This document shows, piece by piece, positions 1-7,326 of a stretch of 64,000 nucleotides of DNA (position 1 is the stretch's first letter; each line of letters begins with the position of its first letter). Source of the stretch: Streptomyces sp. NBC_00461 (lineage in GTDB: Bacteria; Actinomycetota; Actinomycetes; Streptomycetales; Streptomycetaceae); contig NZ_CP107902.1 of NCBI RefSeq assembly GCF_036013935.1, forward strand, positions 7,411,001 through 7,475,000. Reading direction: 5' to 3'. Under the pieces are notes generated by a model. The model ran no database searches and had not been told where the DNA came from. It saw only the letters and a program-made list of their open reading frames with translations. Both the position numbers and the translations under genes were made by a program.

Positions 1-672
1 CACGGCCAGGGCGTCGTGGAGGAGCTGGCCGCGTACGCCGGGGTCCCCGTCTACAACGGGCTCACCGACGAATGGCACCCCACCCAGATGCTGGCCGACG
101 TGCTCACCATGACCGAGCACACCGACAAGCCACTGACCGCGACGGCCTTCGCCTACCTCGGCGACGCCCGCTACAACACGGGCAACTCCTACCTGGTCAC
201 CGGCGCCCTGCTCGGCATGGACGTCCGTATCGTCGCCCCCCGGGTGCTGTGGCCGGACGAGACGATCGTCGAGTTGGCCCGGCAGCTCGCCGTGACGTCG
301 GGCGCCCGGATCACCCTCACCGAGGACGTGAAGGAGGGTGTGCGCGGCGCCGACTTCATCGCCACCGACGTATGGGTGTCGATGGGTGAGCCCAAGGAGG
401 TCTGGGACGAGCGCATAGCGCTCCTCGGCCCCTACGCCGTGACCATGGACGTGCTGCGCGCCACCGGCAATCCCGATGTGAAGTTCCTGCACTGCCTGCC
501 GGCCTTCCACGACCTCGGTACCCTCGTCGGCCGCGAGATCCACCAGCGCCACGGGCTCACCTCGCTGGAGGTCACCGACGAGGTGTTCGAGTCCGAGCAC
601 TCCGTGGTCTTCGACGAGGCGGAGAACCGGATGCACACCATCAAGGCCATCCTGGTCGCAACGCTGGCCTGA
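1..672 (+). CDS. argF: Ornithine carbamoyltransferase, C-terminal part (5' end outside window)
   Basis: This is the last 223 residues of a cytosolic ornithine carbamoyltransferase, which joins carbamoyl phosphate to L-ornithine to give citrulline. The frame is already open at base 1, so the N-terminal carbamoyl-phosphate domain lies upstream of the window. Seen in the sequence: the DEWHPTQ segment, the Rossmann-like ornithine domain, and the HCLP ornithine-binding motif near base 489, followed by AFHD. The tail ([19 protein letters not shown]) is typical of the family. It could be anabolic (argF) or the catabolic enzyme of the arginine deiminase route (arcB); the two cannot be told apart without the upstream neighbours. 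A short inverted repeat follows the stop. Confidence 0.93.
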   Translation, partial: HGQGVVEELAAYAGVPVYNGLTDEWHPTQMLADVLTMTEHTDKPLTATAFAYLGDARYNTGNSYLVTGALLGMDVRIVAPRVLWPDETIVELARQLAVTSGARITLTEDVKEGVRGADFIATDVWVSMGEPKEVWDERIALLGPYAVTMDVLRATGNPDVKFLHCLPAFHDLGTLVGREIHQRHGLTSLEVTDEVFESEHSVVFDEAENRMHTIKAILVATLA

Positions 673-681
673 CCCTCCGGG

Positions 682-702
682 CGGCGGTCAGGCGGACCGC
701 CG
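682..702. terminator. Inverted repeat between convergent genes
   Basis: Perfect 8-bp arms CGGCGGTC / GACCGCCG with a 5-nt loop lie just after the argF stop and overlap the last codons of the convergent ATPase gene. The position suggests a bidirectional stem-loop terminator; no T-run is present, as is usual in streptomycetes. Confidence 0.5.
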
Positions 703-1140
703 CTGCTGGGGCACCACCGGCAGCCGGAACCAGACGGCCTTGCCCGACGTGGTCGGCCGATGCCCGCAGGACGAGCTGAGCGCGCGGATCAGCAGCAGTC
801 CGCGCCCGTGCTCCTGCCAGGGATCGGGCACCTGCTCGCCCGGCCAGGTGAGGTTGTGGGGCGGCGCCGGGTCCGGGTCGTGCACCTCGACCTGGCAGCC
901 GCTGGGCAGCAGCTCCAGCACGAGCTCTATGGGGGAGTCCCCGACGGTGTGCTCCACCGCGTTCGCGACCAGCTCCGCCGTGAGCAGTTCCGCGGTGTCG
1001 CAGTCGGCCCCGTGGTCCAGCTCGGCCAGCGCGGTGCGCACCAGTGCGCGGGCCACGGGCACGGCCGCGGCGGAATGCGGCAGCGCGATGCGCCAGGAGG
1101 CGGAGGCGGCGGGGCGTTCGTACAAGGCGGGTCCGTTCAT
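688..1140 (-). CDS. RsbW-like ATP-binding protein (HATPase_c_2 anti-sigma-type)
   Basis: A 150-residue protein made of a single GHKL-type ATPase domain of the RsbW/SpoIIAB kind. Such proteins bind ATP and act as anti-sigma factors or serine kinases on anti-sigma antagonists; streptomycetes have dozens of them. The N-box ELVANAVEH (about residues 55-63) carries the Mg-binding Asn, and HGRGLLLIRALS (about 110-121) is the G2-like ATP lid segment. ATG start at 1140. It is monocistronic, convergent with argF and divergent from the aryl-CoA cluster. The partner protein is not encoded next to it, so the target is unknown. Confidence 0.85.
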   Translation of the reverse strand: MNGPALYERPAASASWRIALPHSAAAVPVARALVRTALAELDHGADCDTAELLTAELVANAVEHTVGDSPIELVLELLPSGCQVEVHDPDPAPPHNLTWPGEQVPDPWQEHGRGLLLIRALSSSCGHRPTTSGKAVWFRLPVVPQQRRSA

Positions 1141-1461
1141 GAGCAGGCTGTCCTGCTTTCAACCTTATGAAATGGTACGGCGCCGTGGACAAAGGCGTTC
1201 AACGGGCACCGTGCGGGACCTTCGGCCCCGTTGACGAGCGACTTACCCGTAACAACGGCCCGCCTCGCGCGGCCGCTCCCACCGTTGCCGCTCTGTCGAC
1301 GAGCCGTGACGGATGTGACCGGGCCGGGTCGGATCCGGTCAGCCGTATCGTGGACTCGTGACGACAGTCAAAGATGAGTGATAGCTTCGAAGGGCAGAGC
1401 TCTCAGTACGGCAGTGCCCGCCTCGCGAGGAGGGTGCCCGCCCCCGAGGAGGCCGCACGTC
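1141..1461. other. Divergent intergenic control region
   Basis: About 320 bases with no convincing gene lie between the leftward ATPase gene and the rightward enoyl-CoA hydratase gene. The region must hold both promoters. It contains one copy of the motif shared with the second control region of the catabolic cluster (see 1344-1371) and a GAGGAGG ribosome site just before 1462. Confidence 0.6.
1344..1371. promoter_or_regulatory. Candidate cluster operator, copy 1
   Basis: CGTATCGTG (1344-1352) and GTGACGACAGTCAA (1358-1371) are both repeated base for base upstream of the aryl-CoA ligase and acyl-CoA dehydrogenase (7254-7262 and 7266-7279). The gap between the blocks differs by two bases. Sharing 23 identical bases at exactly the two control regions of one pathway points to a common regulator; the PaaX protein encoded between them is the obvious candidate. 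Read on the minus strand the second block also begins TTGACT, a possible -35 element. Confidence 0.6.
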
Positions 1462-2289
1462 ATGAGTCCCTTCACCGGCTCCGCAGCCCGCACCGCCCAT
1501 TGGGAGCACCTGCGCGTCGAGCTCACCGACGGTGTCGCCCGGGTGACCCTGGCCCGCCCTGACAAGCTCAACGCGCTCACCTTCGGCGCCTACGCCGACC
1601 TGCGCGACCTGCTCGCCGAGCTGTCCCGTGAGCGAGCGGTACGGGCCCTGGTGCTGGCCGGCGAGGGCCGCGGCTTCTGCTCCGGCGGCGACGTCGACGA
1701 GATCATCGGCGCGACCCTGTCCATGGACACCGCCCAGCTCCTCGACTTCAACCGCATGACCGGCCAGACCGTGCGGGCGATCCGCGAGTGCCCGTTCCCG
1801 GTGATCGCCGCGGTGCACGGGGTGGCGGCGGGCGCAGGCGCGGTCCTGGCCCTGGCCGCGGACTTCCGCGTGGCCGACCCCACGGCCCGCTTCGCGTTCC
1901 TCTTCACCCGCGTGGGCCTCTCCGGCGGCGACATGGGCGCCGCATACCTGCTGCCGAGGGTCGTCGGCCTGGGCCACGCGACCCGCCTGCTGATGCTGGG
2001 CGACCCGGTCCGCGCACCCGAGGCCGAGCGCATCGGCCTGATCAGCGAGCTGACGGACGAGGGCCGGGCGGACGCGGCCGCGATCGCCCTGGCCCGCCGC
2101 CTGGCCGACGGCCCGGCACTGGCGTACGCCCAGACGAAGGCGCTCCTGACGGCCGAGCTGGACATGCCCCTCGCCGCCTCCGTCGAACTCGACGCCTCCA
2201 CGCAGGCCCTCCTCATGAACGGCGAGGACTACGCGGAGTTCCACGCGGCTTTCAAGGAAAAGCGCCCCCCCAAATGGAGGGGGCGGTGA
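1462..2289 (+). CDS. Enoyl-CoA hydratase/isomerase family protein
   Basis: A crotonase-fold protein of 275 residues, expected to hydrate or isomerise a cyclic or linear enoyl-CoA in the cytosol. The ATG at 1462 is chosen because GAGGAGG sits about 9 bases upstream; a longer open frame exists but has no ribosome site. The oxyanion-hole segments GEGRGFCSGGD and GVAAGAGAVLALAADFRVAD are present, followed by VGLSGGDMGAAYLLPR. The stop codon overlaps or lies close to the start of the monooxygenase-reductase gene, so the two are probably one transcript. In the anthraniloyl-CoA route of Azoarcus (abm genes) a hydratase of this type works on the dearomatised CoA thioester; that role here is inferred from context. 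Confidence 0.87.
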   Translation: MSPFTGSAARTAHWEHLRVELTDGVARVTLARPDKLNALTFGAYADLRDLLAELSRERAVRALVLAGEGRGFCSGGDVDEIIGATLSMDTAQLLDFNRMTGQTVRAIRECPFPVIAAVHGVAAGAGAVLALAADFRVADPTARFAFLFTRVGLSGGDMGAAYLLPRVVGLGHATRLLMLGDPVRAPEAERIGLISELTDEGRADAAAIALARRLADGPALAYAQTKALLTAELDMPLAASVELDASTQALLMNGEDYAEFHAAFKEKRPPKWRGR

Positions 2290-2301
2290 TGATGCCCACC
2301 C

Positions 2302-2372
2302 CAGGGGCGCGAGACTGTGTCGAATCTGCGGCCACCGCCGCGCGGGCGCGATCAGCCACAACGAACCCGCAG
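2302..2372. repeat. Dispersed streptomycete intergenic repeat, copy A
   Basis: A 71-base element beginning CAGGGGCGCGAGACTGTG and ending ACCCGCAG. It is about four fifths identical, with one indel, to 47771-47840. From general familiarity this GGGGCGCGGG...CTGTGTCGA...CGCGTGGGCGCGA... type is a common non-coding repeat in Streptomyces genomes. It lies inside the region that would be translated if the next gene started at 2289. Confidence 0.7.
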
Positions 2373-2402
2373 CCGCCAAAGACGACCCATCACCCCCTAC
2401 GA

Positions 2403-4709
2403 GTGGCGATCATCGGCGGCGGCCCCGGAGGCCTGTACGCCGCCGCCCTCCTCAAACGCCTCGCCCCCGACCGGCAGGTCACCCTCTGGGAACGCAACGC
2501 CCCGGACGACACCTTCGGCTTCGGAGTCGTCCTCTCCGACGAGACCCTCGGCGGTATCGAACACGCCGACCCCGTGGTGTACGAGGCCGTGCAGAAGGAC
2601 TTCGTACGGTGGGACGACATCGACGTCGTGCACCGAGGAGTACGGCACACCTCCGGCGGCCACGGATTCGCGGCGCTCGGCAGACGACGGCTCCTGGAGA
2701 TCCTGCACGACCGCTGCCGCACCCTCGGCGTCGACCTGCGTTTCGGCTCCGAAGCGCCGTACCCCGACTGGCTGGCCGAGACATACGACCTGGTCATCGC
2801 TGCCGACGGAGTCAACAGCCCCACCCGCGAGGCCCACGCCCACGTCTTCCGCCCCAAGGTGACCACCCACCACTGTCGCTACATCTGGCTCGCCGCCGAC
2901 TTCGCCTTCGACGCCTTCCGCTTCGAGATCGCCGAGACCGAACACGGCGTGATGCAACTCCACGGCTACCCCTATTCCGCAACGGGGTCCTCCGGGCCGC
3001 GGAATCCGTCCGACGCCTCCACCGTGATCGTCGAGATGCGTGAAGAGGTGTGGCAGGCGGCCGGATTCGCTGCCCTCGACGAGACCGAGTCCGTCGAGCG
3101 ATGCGCCAAGATCTTCGCGGACGCGCTCGGCGGCCGGCCCCTGCGCTCCAACAAGTCGGCCTGGACGACCTTCCGCACGGTGACCAACGAGCACTGGTCG
3201 CACGGCAACATCGTGCTGCTCGGCGACGCCGCCCACACCGCCCACTTCTCCATCGGCTCCGGCACCAAGCTCGCCGTGGAGGACGCCCTTGCGCTGACCG
3301 CCTGCCTGGAGGAACAGCCGTCCCTGGACAAGGCGTTGGCCGCCTACGAGGAGGAGCGCAGGCCCGTCGTCGCCTCCACCCAGCGGGCCGCCCGCGCCAG
3401 CCTGGAGTGGTTCGAGAACCTGCGTCTCCATCTCGACCAGCCGCCCCGCCAGTTCGCCTTCAACCTGCTCACCCGCAGCCGTCGCGTCACCCACGACAAC
3501 CTCCGCCTGCGCGACTCCCGCTTCACCGGCGCCGTGGAGCACGAGTTCGGCTGCCCGCCCGGTACGCCCCCGATGTTCACCCCCTTCCGGCTGCGCGGTC
3601 TGACCCTGCGCAACCGGGTCGTGGTCTCACCCATGGACATGTACTCGGCCACCGACGGCGTCCCCGGCGACTTCCACCTCGTCCACCTGGGCGCGCGGGC
3701 GCTCGGCGGCGCCGGGCTGGTGATGACCGAGATGGTGTGCGTCAGCGAGGAGGGCCGGATCACCCCCGGCTGCACCGGCCTCTACACCGGCCGGCAGGGC
3801 GAGTCCTGGAAACGGATCGTCGACTTCGTGCACACCCGGTCCCCGGGCACCGCGATCGGCGTGCAGCTCGGTCACTCCGGCCGCAAGGGCTCGACCAGGC
3901 TGATGTGGGAGGGCATGGACGAGCCGCTGCCGGAGGGCAACTGGCCGCTGACGGCCGCCTCCCCGCTCCCGTACAAGCCGGACAGCCAGACCCCGCGCGA
4001 GCTGACCCGGGCTCAACTCACCGACATCCGAGAGCAGTTCACGTCGGCCGCCTGGCGTGCCGCCCGGGCCGGCTTCGACCTCCTCGAACTCCACTGCGCC
4101 CACGGCTATCTGCTCTCCGGCTTCCTCTCCCCGCTGACCAACCGCCGCACCGACGCCTACGGCGGCTCGCTCGGCAAACGCCTCCGCTTCCCGCTGGAGG
4201 TCTTCGACGCCGTCCGCGGGGTCTGGCCCGCGGAGAAGCCGATGACCGTCCGTATCTCCGCGACCGACTGGACCGAGGGCGGCACGACGGCCGAGGACGC
4301 CGTCGAGATCGCCCGCGCCTTCGCCGCCCATGGCGTCGACGCGATCGACGTGTCGACGGGACAGGTCGTGGCCGACGAGCGGCCGGAGTTCGGGCGGTCG
4401 TACCAGACGCCGTACGCGGACTGCATCCGCCACAGCGTCGGTGTCCCGGTGATCGCGGTCGGCGCGATCTCCTCCTGGGACGACGTCAACTCCCTGATCC
4501 TGGCCGGGCGGGCGGACCTGTGCGCCCTCGCCCGCCCCCACCTCTACGACCCCAACTGGACCCTGCACGCGGCGGCCGAGCAGGGTTACGACGGTCCGGG
4601 CGTCTCCTGGCCGGACCCCTACCGTGCGGGCAGCCGCCGCCCGCAGACCGGTCGGACGGACGCGCCCAAGCCCCGGCTCACGCTCGGGATCCGCTCTCGG
4701 GTCGAGTGA
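2403..4709 (+). CDS. Bifunctional anthraniloyl-/salicylyl-CoA monooxygenase-reductase (FAD hydroxylase + OYE domain)
   Basis: A two-domain flavoprotein. Residues 1 to about 385 form an FAD-dependent aromatic hydroxylase: GGGPGG at the N-terminus, VIAADGVNSP (DG motif) and LLGDAAHTAHFSIGSG (GD motif). From about residue 391 (MFTPFRLRG) to the end it is an Old Yellow Enzyme domain with LELHCAHGYLLSGF and TNRRTDAYGGS. This fusion is the architecture of 2-aminobenzoyl-CoA monooxygenase/reductase and of salicylyl-CoA 5-hydroxylase homologues. The GTG at 2403 is preferred: the frame can be extended to an ATG at 2289 overlapping the hydratase stop, but that adds residues encoded by a dispersed intergenic repeat, and family members start right at the Gly-rich loop. 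The substrate, anthraniloyl-CoA or salicylyl-CoA, is not fixed by sequence. Confidence 0.85.
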   Translation: MAIIGGGPGGLYAAALLKRLAPDRQVTLWERNAPDDTFGFGVVLSDETLGGIEHADPVVYEAVQKDFVRWDDIDVVHRGVRHTSGGHGFAALGRRRLLEILHDRCRTLGVDLRFGSEAPYPDWLAETYDLVIAADGVNSPTREAHAHVFRPKVTTHHCRYIWLAADFAFDAFRFEIAETEHGVMQLHGYPYSATGSSGPRNPSDASTVIVEMREEVWQAAGFAALDETESVERCAKIFADALGGRPLRSNKSAWTTFRTVTNEHWSHGNIVLLGDAAHTAHFSIGSGTKLAVEDALALTACLEEQPSLDKALAAYEEERRPVVASTQRAARASLEWFENLRLHLDQPPRQFAFNLLTRSRRVTHDNLRLRDSRFTGAVEHEFGCPPGTPPMFTPFRLRGLTLRNRVVVSPMDMYSATDGVPGDFHLVHLGARALGGAGLVMTEMVCVSEEGRITPGCTGLYTGRQGESWKRIVDFVHTRSPGTAIGVQLGHSGRKGSTRLMWEGMDEPLPEGNWPLTAASPLPYKPDSQTPRELTRAQLTDIREQFTSAAWRAARAGFDLLELHCAHGYLLSGFLSPLTNRRTDAYGGSLGKRLRFPLEVFDAVRGVWPAEKPMTVRISATDWTEGGTTAEDAVEIARAFAAHGVDAIDVSTGQVVADERPEFGRSYQTPYADCIRHSVGVPVIAVGAISSWDDVNSLILAGRADLCALARPHLYDPNWTLHAAAEQGYDGPGVSWPDPYRAGSRRPQTGRTDAPKPRLTLGIRSRVE

Positions 4710-4732
4710 GTGACGCGTGCGGTTCGCGGACG

Positions 4733-5545
4733 TCAGACGCCCGCGAACTCGGCCCCCGCGTCCCTGAGCCGCGCGTGCAGACCCTGGAAGACGGCGGCCG
4801 AGCGGACGCCGGGCCAGTCCTCGGGGAGGAGACAGGCGGGCAGTCCGGGGTCGGCGTAGGGCAGGTGGCGCCAGGAGTCGAGGGCGAGGAGGTAGTCGCG
4901 GTAGGCCCCCTCGGGCGAGGTGCCGGTCCGGTGCTCCCACTCGTGCAGCACCGGCGCGTGCCGGTCCAGGAACGCCTCGTGCTCCTTGGCGATCGAGGCC
5001 AGGTCCCACCAGCGGGCAACCGCCTGAGCGGTCGGCGCGAACCCCAGGTGCTCGCCGCGGAACAGATCGACGTACGGGTCCAGGCGCAGCCGCTGCAGGG
5101 TGTGCCGGGTCTCCTCGTACAGGCCGGCGGGGGCGATCCACACCCCGGGTGCCGCCGTGCCGAAGCCGAGCCCGGCCAGGCGGGAGCGCAGCACGTGCCG
5201 CTTCTGCCGCTCCGACTCCGGCACGGAGAACACGGCGAGCACCCATCCCTCGTCCTCGGGCGGTCTCGTGGCGTAGATGCGCCGGTCGCCGTCGTCGAGC
5301 AACTGGCGGGCGTCCGGCGAGAGTTGGTATCCGGCCGCGCCCTGCGCCGTACGGGCCGGCGCCAGCAGCCCGCGCCGTTTGAGACGGGACACCGACGAGC
5401 GCACGGAGGGCGCGTCCACGCCGACCGCGGCCAGCAGCCGGATCAGTTCGGCGACGGGCACGGGGCCCGGCGCGAAGCGGCCGTACGCGCCGTAGAGCGT
5501 GACGATGAGAGACCGTGGTGCATGCTGGTCGGACACGTTGATCAT
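4733..5545 (-). CDS. PaaX-family transcriptional repressor
   Basis: A 270-residue PaaX-like protein. The N-terminal winged helix (about 10-75) includes DAPSVRSSVSRLKRRGLL; the C-terminal PaaX domain includes EGWVLAVFSVPE, RSRLAGLGFG and GVWIAP. PaaX of E. coli represses phenylacetate genes and is released by phenylacetyl-CoA, so an aryl-CoA such as anthraniloyl-CoA is a likely effector here. The gene follows the ligase with a 15-base gap on the minus strand and is probably co-transcribed with it, which would give autoregulation through the motif at 7254-7279. No strong ribosome site precedes the ATG at 5545, consistent with coupling to the ligase gene. Confidence 0.88.
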   Translation of the reverse strand: MINVSDQHAPRSLIVTLYGAYGRFAPGPVPVAELIRLLAAVGVDAPSVRSSVSRLKRRGLLAPARTAQGAAGYQLSPDARQLLDDGDRRIYATRPPEDEGWVLAVFSVPESERQKRHVLRSRLAGLGFGTAAPGVWIAPAGLYEETRHTLQRLRLDPYVDLFRGEHLGFAPTAQAVARWWDLASIAKEHEAFLDRHAPVLHEWEHRTGTSPEGAYRDYLLALDSWRHLPYADPGLPACLLPEDWPGVRSAAVFQGLHARLRDAGAEFAGV

Positions 5546-5560
5546 CTTAGGTCGTCTGCA

Positions 5561-7201
5561 TCAGTGCTGGTCACCTTCGGTGTCGCGTTCGACGGCACCT
5601 CGGGCCTCCGGTCCGGCGTCACGTTCGGTGCGCAGTCTGAAGCGCTGCAGCTTGCCCGTCGCCGTGCGCGGCAGTGCGTCCAGGAAGACGATCTCGCGGG
5701 GGCATTTGTAGGGCGCCAGCTCGGACTTGACGAAGGTGCGGAGCGAGTCGGCGTCCCGCTCGGCGCCCTCCCTCAGGACGGCGTACGCCACGACCACCTG
5801 CCCGCGCGCCTCGTCGGGGCGCCCCACGACGGCTGCCTCCACTACGTCCGGGTGACGCAGCAGAGCGTCCTCGACCTCCGGCCCGGCGATGTTGTACCCG
5901 GCCGAGATGATCATGTCGTCGGCGCGTGCGACATAGCGGAAGTAGCCGTCGCCGTCGTGGACATACGTGTCACCGGTGACGTTCCAGCCGCCCTGCACAT
6001 AGACGCGCTGGCGGGGGTCGGTGAGGTAACGGCAGCCGACGGGCCCGCGTACGGCCAGCAGCCCCGGCTGTCCGTCGGGCACGGGCTCCCCGTTCTCGTC
6101 CTGCACGCGCGCGTGCCAGCCCGGTACGGGCACGCCCGTCGTCCCGGGCCTGATCCGCTCGTCGGCCGCGGCGATGAAGATGTGCAGCAGCTCGGTGGCG
6201 CCGATGCCGTTGATGATGCGCAGTCCGGTCCGCTCGTACCAGGCCTGCCAGGTGGCGGCGGGCAGGTTCTCGCCGGCCGAGACGCAGCGGCGCAGGGACG
6301 AGGTGTCGTGCGCGTCGAGCTCGTCGAGCATCGCGCGGTAGGCCGTCGGCGCGGTGAACAGCACGGAGACCCGGTGCTCGGCGATCGCCGGCAACAGCTG
6401 TGCGGGATGGGCCTGTTCGAGCAGGAGCGCACTGGCGCCGGCCCGCATGGGGAAGATCACCAGCCCGCCGAGCCCGAAGGTGAAGCCGAGCGGAGGGCTG
6501 CCCGTGAAGACATCGTCCTCATGTGGTTGCAGCACATGTCTGGAGAAGGTGTCGGCTATCGCGAGCACATCCCGGTGGAAGTGCATGCACCCTTTGGGGC
6601 GGCCGGTCGTCCCCGAGGTGAACGCGATCAGCGCGACGTCGTCGGCCGCGGTGGCGACGGTGGGATAAAGGGTGTCGGGCGCCGCGCGGCGCAGCAGGTC
6701 GTCGGGGGCGTCGCCGCCGTACGTCGTGATCCGCAGTCCCGGTATCTCGGCCTTCGCCAGGTCGTCGACGGCCCGTATGTCGCACAGGGCGTGCCGTACC
6801 CCGGCGATCTCGCACATCGTGGCCAGCTCGTGGGGGCGCTGCTGGGCCAGCACGGTGACCGCGACCGCGCCCGCCTTCAGCACGGCCAGCCAGCAGGCCG
6901 CGAGCCAGGGCGTGGTCGGGCCGCGCAGCAGGACGCGGTTGCCGGGAACCACCCCGAGGTCGCGGGTGAGGATGTGCGCGACGCGGTCGACGCGGGCGCG
7001 AAGGTCGGCGTACGTCCAGGAGGGGCCGGCGGGGGTGTGGAACACCGGCCGGCCGGGGTCGGCGTGGTCCAGGAGTTCGGCGGCGCAGTTCAGCCGATCG
7101 GGGTAACGCAGCTCCGGCAGATCGAAGCGCAGTTCGGGCCACTCCTCGGGCGGCGGGAGGTGGTCGCGCGCGAAGGTGTCGACATGGGCCGAGACGTTCA
7201 T
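5561..7201 (-). CDS. Aryl-CoA ligase (2-aminobenzoate/benzoate-CoA ligase-like AMP-binding enzyme)
   Basis: A 546-residue acyl-adenylate-forming enzyme that would activate an aromatic acid to its CoA thioester with ATP. The core motifs are all seen: FTSGTTGRPKG (A3 P-loop), NGIGATE (A5), TGDTYVHDGDGYF (A7), ARADDMIISAGYNI (A8) and the catalytic Lys in PRTATGKLQR near the C-terminus. ATG at 7201 is chosen for its upstream AAGGGGG and because family members begin here; the frame remains open further upstream without support. The N-terminal region resembles benzoate/2-aminobenzoate-CoA ligases. It heads the minus-strand ligase-paaX unit and supplies the substrate for the monooxygenase-reductase. 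Confidence 0.88.
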   Translation of the reverse strand: MNVSAHVDTFARDHLPPPEEWPELRFDLPELRYPDRLNCAAELLDHADPGRPVFHTPAGPSWTYADLRARVDRVAHILTRDLGVVPGNRVLLRGPTTPWLAACWLAVLKAGAVAVTVLAQQRPHELATMCEIAGVRHALCDIRAVDDLAKAEIPGLRITTYGGDAPDDLLRRAAPDTLYPTVATAADDVALIAFTSGTTGRPKGCMHFHRDVLAIADTFSRHVLQPHEDDVFTGSPPLGFTFGLGGLVIFPMRAGASALLLEQAHPAQLLPAIAEHRVSVLFTAPTAYRAMLDELDAHDTSSLRRCVSAGENLPAATWQAWYERTGLRIINGIGATELLHIFIAAADERIRPGTTGVPVPGWHARVQDENGEPVPDGQPGLLAVRGPVGCRYLTDPRQRVYVQGGWNVTGDTYVHDGDGYFRYVARADDMIISAGYNIAGPEVEDALLRHPDVVEAAVVGRPDEARGQVVVAYAVLREGAERDADSLRTFVKSELAPYKCPREIVFLDALPRTATGKLQRFRLRTERDAGPEARGAVERDTEGDQH

Positions 7202-7253
7202 GGCGGTGCGCCCCCTTGCCGTTCTGGCCGTCGTGGTGGGCTCGCGCCTTGAG

Positions 7254-7279
7254 CGTATCGTGTTGGTGACGACAGTCAA
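7254..7279. promoter_or_regulatory. Candidate cluster operator, copy 2, in divergent promoter region
   Basis: CGTATCGTG (7254-7262) and GTGACGACAGTCAA (7266-7279) repeat the blocks at 1344-1371. On the minus strand the site reads TTGACT-N16-TACGCT, which could be the ligase promoter itself, with a leader of roughly 45 bases. A further inverted half, CGATAC at 7287-7292, mirrors GTATCG at 7255-7260. The site lies between the ligase (start 7201) and the acyl-CoA dehydrogenase (start 7327). Confidence 0.6.
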
Positions 7280-7326
7280 CGGTACGCGATACCGTCGGGG
7301 GAGGCGCGGAGGAGAGGGGACCGGCA

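Noticed and set aside
3050..7252. A 1400-codon open frame on the plus strand running through the monooxygenase-reductase, PaaX and ligase genes
   Set aside because: It is in a shifted or antisense frame to three genes with clear motifs; long spurious frames are expected in very GC-rich DNA and its translation is Arg/Gly/Pro noise.
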